From Ypsolopha sequella (Eukaryota > Arthropoda > Insecta > Lepidoptera > Ypsolophidae), in NCBI GenBank assembly GCA_934047225.1, contig OW203986.1, positions 15,503,221 through 15,567,220 on the forward strand: a stretch of DNA of 64,000 bases, written 5' to 3'. Below are positions 47,175 through 57,125 of the stretch, one piece after another. The notes beneath the pieces were generated by a model, which saw nothing but the letters and a program-made list of their open reading frames with translations, had not been told where the DNA came from and searched no databases. A program made the position numbers and the translations under genes. Positions within the stretch are counted from its first letter, which is position 1; each line of letters begins with the position of its first letter.

Positions 47175-47567
47175 GTTTTTTCAATGCATGTGCTCGTAAA
47201 GGCCCACTTTTTATGCATCAAAACCGAACAGAAAGTCGATTATTTTGCCCTAGGGCTTTATTTTTTTTTTTTTTATTTGTTTGCAATGGTTGGCTAACCT
47301 GCAGCCTTTCCTGTGTACCATAGATGTTATACTTTTTTTCCACTGTTTAACGGCTCTGGATACAATCCTTTTGAGCCAATCATAATTGAAAGTTCACAAA
47401 ATATATATTTGTTTTATTTCCTCACACTATGCATTGAAAAACGTAGTATGATACACGGGCGTAAAAGCAATAAATTACTCGGTTACGTTTAAAACACTCG
47501 CTACGCTCGTGTTTTAAATCGTCCTTGTAACTTTATTCCTTTTCGCCCTAGTAGCATAAACTACTAT
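47175..47567 (+). repeat. Dispersed repeat R-C, copy 3 (full)
   Basis: Full-length relative of 31206 and 38496 with the 3' palindrome intact. Confidence 0.8.
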
Positions 47568-47740
47568 TATGTATGAGACACTGGCCAGTTATAATTTATT
47601 TTGAAAAGACACAATTATTTTAAAGTAAAAATACGAACCTTTCAACTTCAAAACTTCCCTCCACGTTTTTTCAAGCTAAATTGAACTATCGTGTCTCATT
47701 GAAAAATGGATCTGCGTCGGGAATATTTTCGCGCAATGAT

Positions 47741-48421
47741 TTTTAGGGTTCCGTAGTCAACAACAAGGAACCCTTATAGTTTCGCCATGTCCGTCTGTCT
47801 GTCTGTCTGTCTGTCTGTCCGCGGCTTAGCTTAGAGACTATTAGTACTAGAAAGCTGTAATTTGGCATGGGTATACGTATTTATCACGCCGATAAAGTGG
47901 TACAGTAAAATTTTGAAAAAGATTTTTTTAGGGTATCTCCCTTACACGTAAAGTGGGTATGATTATTTTTTTTCTCGTCTATCCCCTAGGGTGTCGTTAT
48001 ATAGGTAATTTAAAAATATTAGGGGTGTGAGAAGATCATTTTTCGATCCAGGGTTCCGTTTGCGAAATATTAAGCTTAAAAGTGTTAATTTTTGTTAGAG
48101 TCAAGTGTCCTCCCCCCCCTGCCGGCGAAACGGTTGTATTTGGAGACGTAAAAAAAATCACGGCAGTAGTATATATAACGAAATTAAAAAGAAAACTATC
48201 ACAGCCAAGTAGGCTTTACAAGTTAACGAGTACAGATCGCGCCAAACTTTTTGTCCCCTCTAAACACGGGGCGATTCGCATCAGCAGGAACAAAATGTAT
48301 GGGCCGTTCTTGGGAAGAGCAACTTCCGAGCGGACTACAAGTTTGGCGCGATCTGTATTATTATAGATAATGGTACGGAACCCTTCGTGCGCGAGTCTGA
48401 CTCGCACTTGACCGGTTTTTT
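47741..48421 (+). mobile_element. Abundant lepidopteran interspersed repeat ('gggttccgta...gaccggttttt')
   Basis: Begins 'ttttagggttccgtagtcaa', carries a (TCTG)n tract at 47789-47820 and 'aagctgtaatttggcatggg', and ends 'gactcgcacttgaccggttt'. I recognise this as a common repeat in moth and butterfly genomes. It is interrupted by a 123-bp MITE at 48233. The 94-codon plus frame inside is incidental. Confidence 0.75.
48233..48355. mobile_element. 123-bp TA-flanked MITE, copy 1
   Basis: Termini CAGATCGCGCCAAACTTTTTG and its inverse lie within TA flanks (48231-48232, 48356-48357). A diverged second copy lies at 53699-53820. It is inserted in the lepidopteran repeat and hence younger than it. 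Confidence 0.8.
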
Positions 48422-48722
48422 ACAATTTTAAATGTCGATTAAAGCCGGGCAAATCGTATAATAGACTTATATAATAGACAAGTAACCAGTTCCAACACAA
48501 ACACGAAAAGTGATAGATGAAATGAATAATACTTGATCATTGATCAATAGTGCGTATATTTATGCTTATATCAATACAATATTGATCATATGTATATTTC
48601 TCATTTCATTTATCACTCTTCTGTGGTTCTTAGGATAAAAGTGTTTGCGCTGGGCCTGGTTACTTATCTCTTTTGTTGCCTGTACTTTACGTCCACAACG
48701 AACCACGCTACCCACACTTTAA

Positions 48723-49028
48723 GGCGATACCAAAAAGATTCTCACTGAAGGAAGACGCGACTGGATGAAATTTTCTCGGTAGAATTTAATTTCGAAAAGA
48801 CCTCAAAATTGTTTTATTTTTTTTGCATTCATTTTTTTGAAATTGCATTCAAAATGTGGATATTATGTATTTGTAGTCTCCTTGAAAATATTTTTAACAA
48901 AATTGCTTAGTACATTTTATATTTAAAAAAAAAAATACGTTTTGCTACTTTTCCACGAATCCGTCCCACTCGCTCTGTGTTTTTTCGCATATGGAGTAAC
49001 AGGGACGCTAAAATTTTTACCTATCGCC
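48723..49028. mobile_element. piggyBac-type MITE (TTAA-flanked, 306 bp)
   Basis: Termini GGCGATA and TATCGCC with TTAA at 48719-48722 and 49029-49032. The interior matches 32021-32436 and the right half of 17006-17410. Confidence 0.8.
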
Positions 49029-49032
49029 TTAA

Positions 49033-49688
49033 GGATATTTAAGATTACTACCATCACTCTATAAATATGGAAACTATGAAAAGGGCTAAATATAATAGAA
49101 GACAGATTTGTTTAATTGGATTAGTACTCGTATAATGAATAGTTGATTTAATTATCTGTCACAGAAGGATTAACTATGGCTTATGGAATAAAGCAAATAC
49201 AAATTGCTATCTATAATTTAAAGTCCACTTAATTCCTCAAGCTGCGTGAGCATGAACTTTATACAATTTCTCTGCAATAATCATTTAAGGTTCTTGAAGA
49301 TATTGACTTTTCTTTAAAAAGTGAAGATCCCTTTATGAATTTACTATAATTTGCCCGCGACTTTGTCTGCTTAACACGGGTTTTAGGATGGTAAACTACC
49401 ATCGTAACTCGAACTTTGCCCATTAAAAGTTTCTATGAAAAATTAATTTATGATTTTTAAACTTTGGTTTTTGATATCGGCATATCATTGTGTAACAATC
49501 GTACTCGTAGCTATGGAATGGACCTTGGGTCTAGTACAAGATTTACGAAAAAATTATCCTCAGTGAAGTGTCAAAATATTAAGAAACAAAACATTTTAAT
49601 TAGAATCTTATATCATTGCTACATGGCTCAATTTTAATTGACGTGCAATTAACACGCTTTTTTAGTTTACAATGGTTTTGACACTCTT
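49033..49688. other. No gene recognised
   Basis: AT-rich. 'ttgcccgcgactttgtctgc' near 49352 recalls the reversed start of a Helitron-like repeat; unproven. Confidence 0.35.
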
Positions 49689-50457
49689 TGATCCTGCGGC
49701 TGACAACACTTCTGTGTGCATACCGGCGTACAGAGAATTTCTCTTCTGAACTAATTACTAGGATGTATAAGAAGCAAAAAAAACTTGGGTGGATGATCCC
49801 TACCCCCCACGTTTTCCCAGAATGACGTCATTCAAGATGGCCGCCATTACTCCGCTACCGTTCTGTTAAAGTAAGCGTTTTTTGCGAAAACGGTAATTTT
49901 TATCGAAAAAAAAATCACACATTAATGTTTGGCATGAAATTGTCTACAAGTTTGTTTATTAGCATTTTTTTGATACTTCAAAGCATTAGTCTAGAAAAAA
50001 CACTTTTCTATATTTTATGACATAAAATATTTGATTTCTTAATTTTAACACAACATTATTTATGTAATACCCAAGGGTAAGGGGTAACTCTGCAGAAGGG
50101 TATACAGAGACTACATATTATCTGATACGAACCTGACACACCTCTTTCACTTCTTCCACCTCCACCAATTTAGTCATATAAGCACATCTATACCGGGTTA
50201 TTTATTCATCAGTATGTCGCCATACGTAGGCAGCCAGGTCGAGCTTTACTTTCCACTTGCGCACCAGTAATTTCTTTCGTTACACTACTTTTATTCATAC
50301 TCTCTTCATGCCTAAACCAAAGAAGCATTCCTTTTCCAATTCTGCTTTCATGTAGCTTGCGATGAGGGTGTCTACTGTATTGCAAGAGAAATTGAGAATT
50401 TCAAGAGAAAATTTGCCCAGCAGTGGCAAAAAAGGAGCTAAATACTTTTCAAAATGC
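49689..50457 (+). repeat. Left inverted arm (769 bp)
   Basis: Inverse of 52761-53529. From the tip inward it contains a block near 49800-49860 with TGACGTCA (about 49824), an R-E dispersed repeat (50078-50190, 'ggtaactctgcagaagggta'), and an inner end that is a duplicate of part of the nuclease gene (about 50350-50410). Confidence 0.9.
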
Positions 50458-50591
50458 ACAATTCCAATCTAGAGTGTGGCCACGACTTCCTTCTCGTGGA
50501 TTAAGGATATAAACAATCCGTTGATGTAAGAAAAGGCATTTTCAATCAAACAGTTTACACCTTGTTTCATCCCCTTATTAACTTAATCTCT

Positions 50592-52868
50592 GTCTACACT
50601 GTTGCATTTGCAAAACAAACTACATGGAATTTCCGCATCTCTGCAGACACAACTTGATGTCGCGCACTTAATACACGTACGTACTCATGCCCCAATGAAG
50701 TCGTCTGGTAACGGATTTATGTACTTTGAAGGCATTAGAATACCATCTGTCCTTTAAATTCCGAACTTAAGTGGATCCAGTGTTTCTTGCGCTTCATCGA
50801 GGCAGTGTATCATCAAATGGGTGTGGAATAAAGCACGAAGAAGGTGGCCCTGTGCACTGGAACTTGTTGGCGGTAAGTTATCAAGAGATACATTTTTCCC
50901 ATGGAGGTACTTCCAAAGCCAGAACTCATCAAGTGTCTTGCAAGACGACCCTTTCTTTAACAATTGCACTAAGTACTCTTCGGCAAGTGCCATGATTTTG
51001 TCGTGAATTGGAAATAGCGGTGATGAACTAAACTCTTTCAAATAATGCTCAGGGTTACAGCCGATTGCAGCTTTTTTTGTTCCGAACTTGCTCGTATAGT
51101 CACCACCAGAAAGAGGATGAAGTGCATGGCACATATCTTTTCCGACATTTTCAGCTAACATGTGAATAGGTATAAGTCTTGTTGTATCACCAACTTCAGT
51201 TCTCATCCACATTTCGTTTACTCCTAGGGAGTGAAAACTTTTCCAGTGAAATAGTGCCAGGACTAATACGTCAGTATCAGCACTTACTAATACAATTTTT
51301 TTAAACTCTTTCTTTGCCGCATTCTCTGCATGAATCATAATTCGGAAATCTGCTTCTCCTATCATAAATTTGTCCTTGGCAAGTATTGGTTTTGCAACCC
51401 CATTTTCAATACACATGCAGCTGGCACAAATCTCGTCTAGAGAACCAAAAAAAGCACTTAAAACATGAAGTTGACTATTAGGTTTGCTCACCATTAAGCA
51501 TATCAAACTTTGTGTTATATGTTTTTGTAGTAAAAGTTTATTTGATGCGGAGGGCCAGAAAGTTTCCATTTGAATTGGCAGATTAATTTCTGATGATATT
51601 TTAGAAAACAATATTACATTATTATTTTGCCTGGATAGACGTTCTGAGTCTTTCGGAGAGTACATTTGGTAACTATCAAAGACATGATCTACTCTGGAAG
51701 CACCGGCTGTGAGTAATAGAGTAAACCTACAATAAGAAGAGGCAACATCACCAAATGTTTTTTTTTCTTTTCTTACCACTTTTCTCAAACAGTTCATAAC
51801 GTCTACGACAAAACTCAGACTCGTTACTCAGACTCTTTTCTAGTTCATGTGTAAGAGTACTTTTATTGCTTTTCATAAGAAGTCCATTTTCATCAAAGAG
51901 CATTGACACATCAGATAGTTCAAACTGAAACAGACGCTCCATTTCATACTTACTTGTGCGATCTGAACAATTCTGTTCGAAGCAGATTTAAGTTTTTTTT
52001 TGTTCATATTATCTTTTTCTTTTTTATTTGATTGATTTTGGGTTTCAAATGTGGGTAATTTCGTACGGTTTATTGTGTCCCAGATGCGTGCAGACTTTTC
52101 AACATACCGTGTCTCTCTGTAAGTTTCGTATAATTCAATTCCTAGTTTGCTGACATCCAACAATTTACGTTTTGCCTCAGCAGCAACTGCTACCTGCGTT
52201 ACTAAATTATGTAGTGATTTGTTTCCAGATAACTCAAAAGGGTTTTCTCGTTTCAATACATACTCAACTATAGTTACAACCATACTGTTAGTATGCTCTG
52301 TCTCACTTTTGCGGAGCTTATGGTGTGAATGTAACTCAGATGTTGTTGAAACAAATTGAGTAATTTCTCGATGTAAGTTTGTTATCTGCAGTAGCTCATG
52401 GTAAATTAGATCCCATTGGGCGACAAACTGCTTCTGTTTTATCATTCCAATTACACCAGATGATCCTTTTTGTGATCTGTTTTATTTCATTAGCATATTT
52501 TTCAGCTTCATTTATTTTAAAGAAAGCCAGTATTTGAAGTCGGAACAAGGCTTCATCAAGAATGAACATGGCCTTAACGCCCCTAACGTAGTTCTTTCCA
52601 CTGAGGGCAGATTCTGTCACATTAACACCCATTAAGCCACTTTCGATAAAAATATCTGATGCTCCGCTCTTCCGAAGGTATTTTCCCAGACATCCAATAA
52701 AAACCTTTGTCATGTGAAATGAGCCCATTATCAATACAAGATTTTCAAATTGTTTGCTACGCATTTTGAAAAGTATTTAGCTCCTTTTTTGCCACTGCTG
52801 GGCAAATTTTCTCTTGAAATTCTCAATTTCTCTTGCAATACAGTAGACAGCCTCATCGCAAGCTACAT
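50592..52868 (-). pseudogene. Broken FEN1/PIN-like nuclease gene with CXC-like tail
   Basis: Read on the minus strand, family-like sequence runs from about 52868 (CDEAVYCIAREIE, inside the right arm). It continues through 52764-52396 (LIMGSFHMTKVFIGCLGKYL), 52445-51873 (helical, with ELYETYRETRYVEKSARIWD), 51942-51748 and 51797-50754. The last segment (347 codons) holds the PIN/FEN1-like core: D41 in HVFDSYQMYSPKDSERL, E148 and D150 in GEADFRIM, D174 and D176 in SADTDVLVL, and D233 in SGGDYTSKFGTK. So the acidic metal-binding positions are kept. After TAA and TGA stops the frame continues into a Cys-rich tail (about 50680-50610; C-x2-C-x5-C-x-C spacing then CKCN), like a Tesmin/CXC module. 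At least three frame changes and two stops make it inactive as read, unless introns hide some junctions. Confidence 0.75.
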
Positions 52869-53529
52869 GAAAGCAGAATTGGAAAAGGAATGCTTCTTTG
52901 GTTTAGGCATGAAGAGAGTATGAATAAAAGTAGTGTAACGAAAGAAATTACTGGTGCGCAAGTGGAAAGTAAAGCTCGACCTGGCTGCCTACGTATGGCG
53001 ACATACTGATGAATAAATAACCCGGTATAGATGTGCTTATATGACTAAATTGGTGGAGGTGGAAGAAGTGAAAGAGGTGTGTCAGGTTCGTATCAGATAA
53101 TATGTAGTCTCTGTATACCCTTCTGCAGAGTTACCCCTTACCCTTGGGTATTACATAAATAATGTTGTGTTAAAATTAAGAAATCAAATATTTTATGTCA
53201 TAAAATATAGAAAAGTGTTTTTTCTAGACTAATGCTTTGAAGTATCAAAAAAATGCTAATAAACAAACTTGTAGACAATTTCATGCCAAACATTAATGTG
53301 TGATTTTTTTTTCGATAAAAATTACCGTTTTCGCAAAAAACGCTTACTTTAACAGAACGGTAGCGGAGTAATGGCGGCCATCTTGAATGACGTCATTCTG
53401 GGAAAACGTGGGGGGTAGGGATCATCCACCCAAGTTTTTTTTGCTTCTTATACATCCTAGTAATTAGTTCAGAAGAGAAATTCTCTGTACGCCGGTATGC
53501 ACACAGAAGTGTTGTCAGCCGCTGGATCA
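52761..53529 (-). repeat. Right inverted arm (769 bp)
   Basis: Inverse of 49689-50457. Its inner ~100 bp is in line with the nuclease gene, so this arm appears to hold the original gene context and the left arm the copy. One arm difference is at about 52851 (gaggCtgtct against gaggGtgtct). Confidence 0.9.
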
Positions 53530-53698
53530 CTTTTGGTTCGGACACTTTTGAGCGTAGATCTGATTACTTGTTAGTACATCAATGGATCTAGTAAAATTCG
53601 TTATTACTTCTTCATAAATAATTTATTATTCCATAAATATACAAACAAATAATAATGCCAAAATTTGCGGTTTTGGTCTCCGTGAGGCAAGTAAAGTA

Positions 53699-53820
53699 CA
53701 GATTGCGCCAAGCTTGTACTCCACTCTGAAGTTGCTCCACCGAAGAACGCCCATACATTTTGTTCTTATCAATTCGAATCGCCTCGTGTTAAGAGTAGAC
53801 TAGAAGTTTGACGCGATCTG
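53699..53820. mobile_element. TA-flanked MITE, copy 2 of the 48233 family
   Basis: Starts CAGATTGCGCCAAGCTTG and ends CTAGAAGTTTGACGCGATCTG with TA on both sides (53697-53698, 53821-53822). Slightly diverged from copy 1. Confidence 0.75.
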
Positions 53821-53919
53821 TACACAGTAATTGATTTGATCAAATACTAGTATTCTGCCCACGATTCCGCCCGCGCTAAAGGGGTGACAAACTAAACATT
53901 AACGGGACACCCAACGCTA

Positions 53920-54345
53920 GAAAATCAACAACACCAGGTTTTCAAGGGTTCATTGGAAGAAACTAGGTCTCTCCTCATATTATATATAGGGATTCCACCT
54001 ATAAACAATTTATTAAGATTTATACTTTTGTCGAAAAAAAAAAGCTTTCCACCCTCTTTTTTTTGGTTTTCAAACGTTCGTTTCAAAAACGCGGTTAAGA
54101 GATCGACTTGATTTTTTTAAATAAAATAAGCAAAAGAAATATGAAGGGATTTTACCTAAATCCAATTTTTTCTTCCCTACAAAATATTTCAGTATTAGCT
54201 AAAAACACACCAATTTGTTGTTTCGCTGCGTGATCACTAGTATTACGCGTCCAAGAAAAAGAGAAAAAGCCAACATATAATGGTCTCTATGAAAAGAAAA
54301 TAAGGTCTTTGCCATTAGACTTATTGTACTGGACGGGTAATAAAA
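53920..54345 (+). repeat. Dispersed repeat R-B, copy 2
   Basis: Matches 14309-15003 in order ('aacgcggttaagagatcgac', 'tgttgtttcgctgcgtgatc', 'ggacgggtaa'). Confidence 0.55.
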
Positions 54346-54599
54346 AAAGTTGCTAGGTAGGTTATACCATCCTCTTAAAACGCTTTCTTAGCCGGTGTCT
54401 GCTTAGTATATGAAATCTTTCTGCTAAATTTTAAGTTTGTTGGCTCTATCTATAGTTATGGAAATATTTAACTATTATACATAATATATATGCGTATATT
54501 GATTTAATCAAGCTATAAGTATTAGAAGAAACATATATAAGATTACATAGTGTAAATTGAAAACATTTGTGAAATTTTAAATGAAATTGGTTATTCATT

Positions 54600-54830
54600 A
54601 GTATTGTGCTAAAACTACAACTTTTACAATTTTTGTCTGTCTGTATACATGTTCAGGTAAAACTCGAGCACCACTCAACGGATAGATGCGGTTTTCTTTA
54701 CTATCATCGTATATTGACCTAGTATTTGAACACATTTTATCAACACTCCATAAAATAACCGCTAAGCCGAAAACTGTCGAAGGCACTTACACACGAGCGA
54801 AACCACGGGCAAGAGCTAGCTATGACTATA
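54600..54830 (+). mobile_element. Helitron-like (Lep1-type) non-autonomous fragment
   Basis: 'tttttgtctgtctgtataca', 'caccactcaacggatagatg' and a closing 'aaaccacgggcaagagctag' follow the order of lepidopteran Helitron-derived repeats, which finish near CTAG. A low-complexity minus frame overlaps and is incidental. Confidence 0.45.
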
Positions 54831-55334
54831 AGGTATATTTTATAAAATAAACATTTTCTGTTTCAGCCTTGCCATTATGCCGGTGGGCAAGTGGACACCT
54901 GCTGCTGGGCTGTCGGGGTCGGAATAAATCAAAGAGCAAGTCTTGCCTCTACGAATAAATCCAAGTTAACCGATACCCGATACATATCAGTTAGCCGGCC
55001 CGTTACTCCCGATAAGTCCCAACCGTATCTAGGACGATATTATTCAAATAAGCTGAATAACAAATCCCTCGGATTGTTTCACCTATTTGAATTGGATATT
55101 CGGCTAGTTGCCGGGCTCTATTCTGCTATTGTGCCTGCCATATAATTCGAAATATTTGTCGTAATACTATAATATACATATTATTGATACATACATAATA
55201 CATGCTCATCTAACGAAATCTATGAGCTTAAAAAAATACCTAAGATGGTATTAGGATTAAAGTTTTAATAGGATTCCGGTAAAGAAGTATCCGAAGTTTC
55301 TCTGTCTGTAGTGGCGGCACAACAAATTGAGCTG
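54831..55334. other. Possible plus-strand exon context, unproven
   Basis: A fair acceptor (ttttctgtttcag at about 54869) is followed by a frame open to the TAA at 55145, containing AVGVGINQRASLAS and SVSRPVTPDKSQPY. There is no donor, domain or repeat match. It could be a terminal exon or chance. Confidence 0.25.
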
Positions 55335-55593
55335 AAAGGACAGTGCTTAAAAAAAACCCTGGCCCGGCGCTAATTAAATATGTCAGATTTTTGGTATAAA
55401 CGTGTAATGAAATGCCACGTATTTGGCATCATCAATATCGATGGCTAAATGTAAGAAATTGCTATTTGTTTAATGGCAGGGGTAATATTGAGTTATCTCA
55501 AAAACGAATTAAAAATATTTATAGATAATTAGCGTATTAGATAACAAAATGAAACGCTTTACATTGATCCGTTAACTATATGGACATGGACCA

Positions 55594-55862
55594 TGACAGA
55601 TGTCAGAAGTGTCAAAAGTAACATATGTGTCACAATTGACAAATGTGTCTAAAGTGACAGATGTGTCGAAAGTGACAGGTGTCAAAAGTGACAGATGTCA
55701 AAAGTGACAAATGTCAGAAGTGACAGATGTAAAAAGTGACAAACATATCATAAGTGACAGATGTGACAAAAGTGACAGATATATCAAAATGTCAAAAGTG
55801 ACAAATGTTAAAGTGACGGATGTGTAACAGATGTGTCAAAAGTGACAGATGTGTCAAAATGT
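55594..55862 (+). repeat. Minisatellite, about 14-18-bp variable unit
   Basis: About 15 head-to-tail variants of AAAAGTGACAGATGTGTC. Unit length changes by gain or loss of the 'gtc'/'tgt' step, and substitutions accumulate (gacaaa, gacgga, atatc). Confidence 0.9.
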
Positions 55863-55998
55863 ACCATTATAGTATCCAATGAGTATGCCAGTTATTACTG
55901 TTTTTAGGTAAGTACCTTAAAACTCTGCCATAAAATAAATAGTATTTTTTTACAGTTTCAATGTAAAACTTTACATTTTGTTATCTTATATGCTATTT

Positions 55999-56057
55999 GT
56001 AAATATTTTGAATAACTATTTGAGCATAATTCTCAAATAGTTTTTCAAAATATTTAC
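55999..56057. repeat. Near-perfect 59-bp hairpin
   Basis: gtaaatattttgaa(t)aactatttgag pairs with ctcaaatagtttttcaaaatatttac around a short loop. It may be a separate micro-element inside the fold-back arm. Confidence 0.8.
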
Positions 56058-56260
56058 AAGTAATACTTTTAATAATAGTATTGAGATACCTCAATAATAC
56101 CCCTGCAACTAAGCAACGAGCAATTTCTTACATTTATCCATCGATGTTGATGATGCAACCTATACAGTATTTCATTACCCATTATTATTAATAATCTGAG
56201 ATACATTTCGTTTACGCCGGGCTTGAGTTTTTTCTCCATAATTCGTGAGCATTGTCCTTT

Positions 56261-56991
56261 GGCATGCAATGCAGGTGGAGAAGATCAGTGAAAACTTGGA
56301 AAAAATGTATCATTGATGTGGTGGGGCAGCAGCGCCGCAAAAGATAAATCACTTAGTTTATTTTGCTACTCTTTAAAATGACAATGAATTATTATGTCTT
56401 TTGCAGTGAACAAGCCACAATATTCAAAGTTCTAAAGATAACTTCATAAAACAAAAAGGCTCGAAACACAGAGCCCGTGTGAAATGGATGCACTATACGT
56501 TTTCAATTTGAAACGAACTCCTGAATAGGGTCGCAGTATCTACGTCCCCCGCCAACGTTCCCCGCACAGCTCGCTATTGTTACCCGTTAGTTTGCATGAA
56601 AATAGAGAAAACTTTCCATGTGTGTCACCATTCCGAATAAAATATTCATTTCTTTTCTTTGAATCCGTTGTTCCTGTGCACTAGTATTGTGTGGAGAAAC
56701 AATAGCGCGAATGAATGTCGTTTTATCGGTCAAATGCATTTTTCTTAGCCTCCCCCTCTTGCGAATGAAACCTTTTTGCAGTACATTGGCTCGCTCCAAT
56801 TTTTGGTGTAACATCTTTTGTTTATACAAAACACTAGAGTTTACTGACTCATTTGAATGTGTGTACACTGTACAGGTTAGCGAACCTTGTGAATCTATTG
56901 TTTTTCATGTTGAAAATATTTCTACAATATTGTGAGTATACAGCCTTCAAAACTGTTAAGGCGTATTACCACGCTAAATAAGCAACTCGAT
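56261..56991. other. No gene recognised; minus frame 56587-56868
   Basis: The 93-codon minus-strand frame has a basic stretch (RKRGRLRKMHLTDKTTFIRA) reminiscent of transposase fragments but not assignable. Confidence 0.3.
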
Positions 56992-57125
56992 GTGTGTCGG
57001 TACAAATATCAACGGAAACGACATGAAATAATGTTCATTTCACCGTGCCTTGAAAAGTGGCGTTACGACCAACCACTGCGTCTCCGGCTAGCGCAAAATA
57101 GGAGAAAATAATACTTTTCACATGG
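56992..57125 (-). repeat. Dispersed repeat R-A, copy 3
   Basis: Inverse of the 12241 and 34098 copies ('tgtcggtacaaatatcaacg', 'ctagcgcaaaataggagaaa'). Confidence 0.65.

Larger units (their letters stand above)
49689..53529. mobile_element. Unclassified long-inverted-repeat element carrying a FEN1/PIN-like nuclease gene
   Basis: Two arms of exactly 769 bp (49689-50457 and 52761-53529) are inverted and almost identical; I saw one interior mismatch and one near the tips. They enclose a 2303-bp core with one minus-strand gene, broken by frameshifts and stops. Outer tips read TGATCC(T/A)GCGGCTGAC. Flanks ctctt and ctttt are a possible, insecure target duplication. There is no sign of a DDE transposase, tyrosine recombinase, Rep/helicase or reverse transcriptase. 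The encoded protein belongs to a multicopy metazoan family that I know only as uncharacterised proteins. Whether the nuclease mobilises the element is inference. Confidence 0.75.
55335..56260. mobile_element. Fold-back element with minisatellite spacer
   Basis: Arms of roughly 200-290 bp (55335-55556 and 55973-56260) are imperfect inverted copies. 'gcatcatcaatatcgatggc' and 'aaatgtaagaaattgct' on the left mirror 'agcaatttcttacatttatc' and 'catcgatgttgatgatgc' on the right; 'aaaggacagtgc' mirrors 'gcattgtccttt'. The right arm contains an extra hairpin (55999-56057). The spacer holds a minisatellite. No coding sequence. Confidence 0.75.

Noticed and set aside
46820..47221. 133-codon minus-strand frame
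   Set aside because: It crosses the boundary of repeat R-C and has the composition of AT-rich noise.
49680..53535. A clean target-site duplication for the nuclease element
   Set aside because: Flanks ctctt and ctttt are only partly alike, and the exact element tip is uncertain, so no duplication is claimed.
54869..55145. Plus-strand terminal exon after tttctgtttcag
   Set aside because: The acceptor is reasonable, but there is no upstream exon, homology or poly(A) signal; kept only as an unproven context note.
55594..55862. CRISPR-like look of regularly spaced GTGACAGATGT motifs
   Set aside because: Units are head to tail with no unique spacers; it is a minisatellite in eukaryotic DNA.
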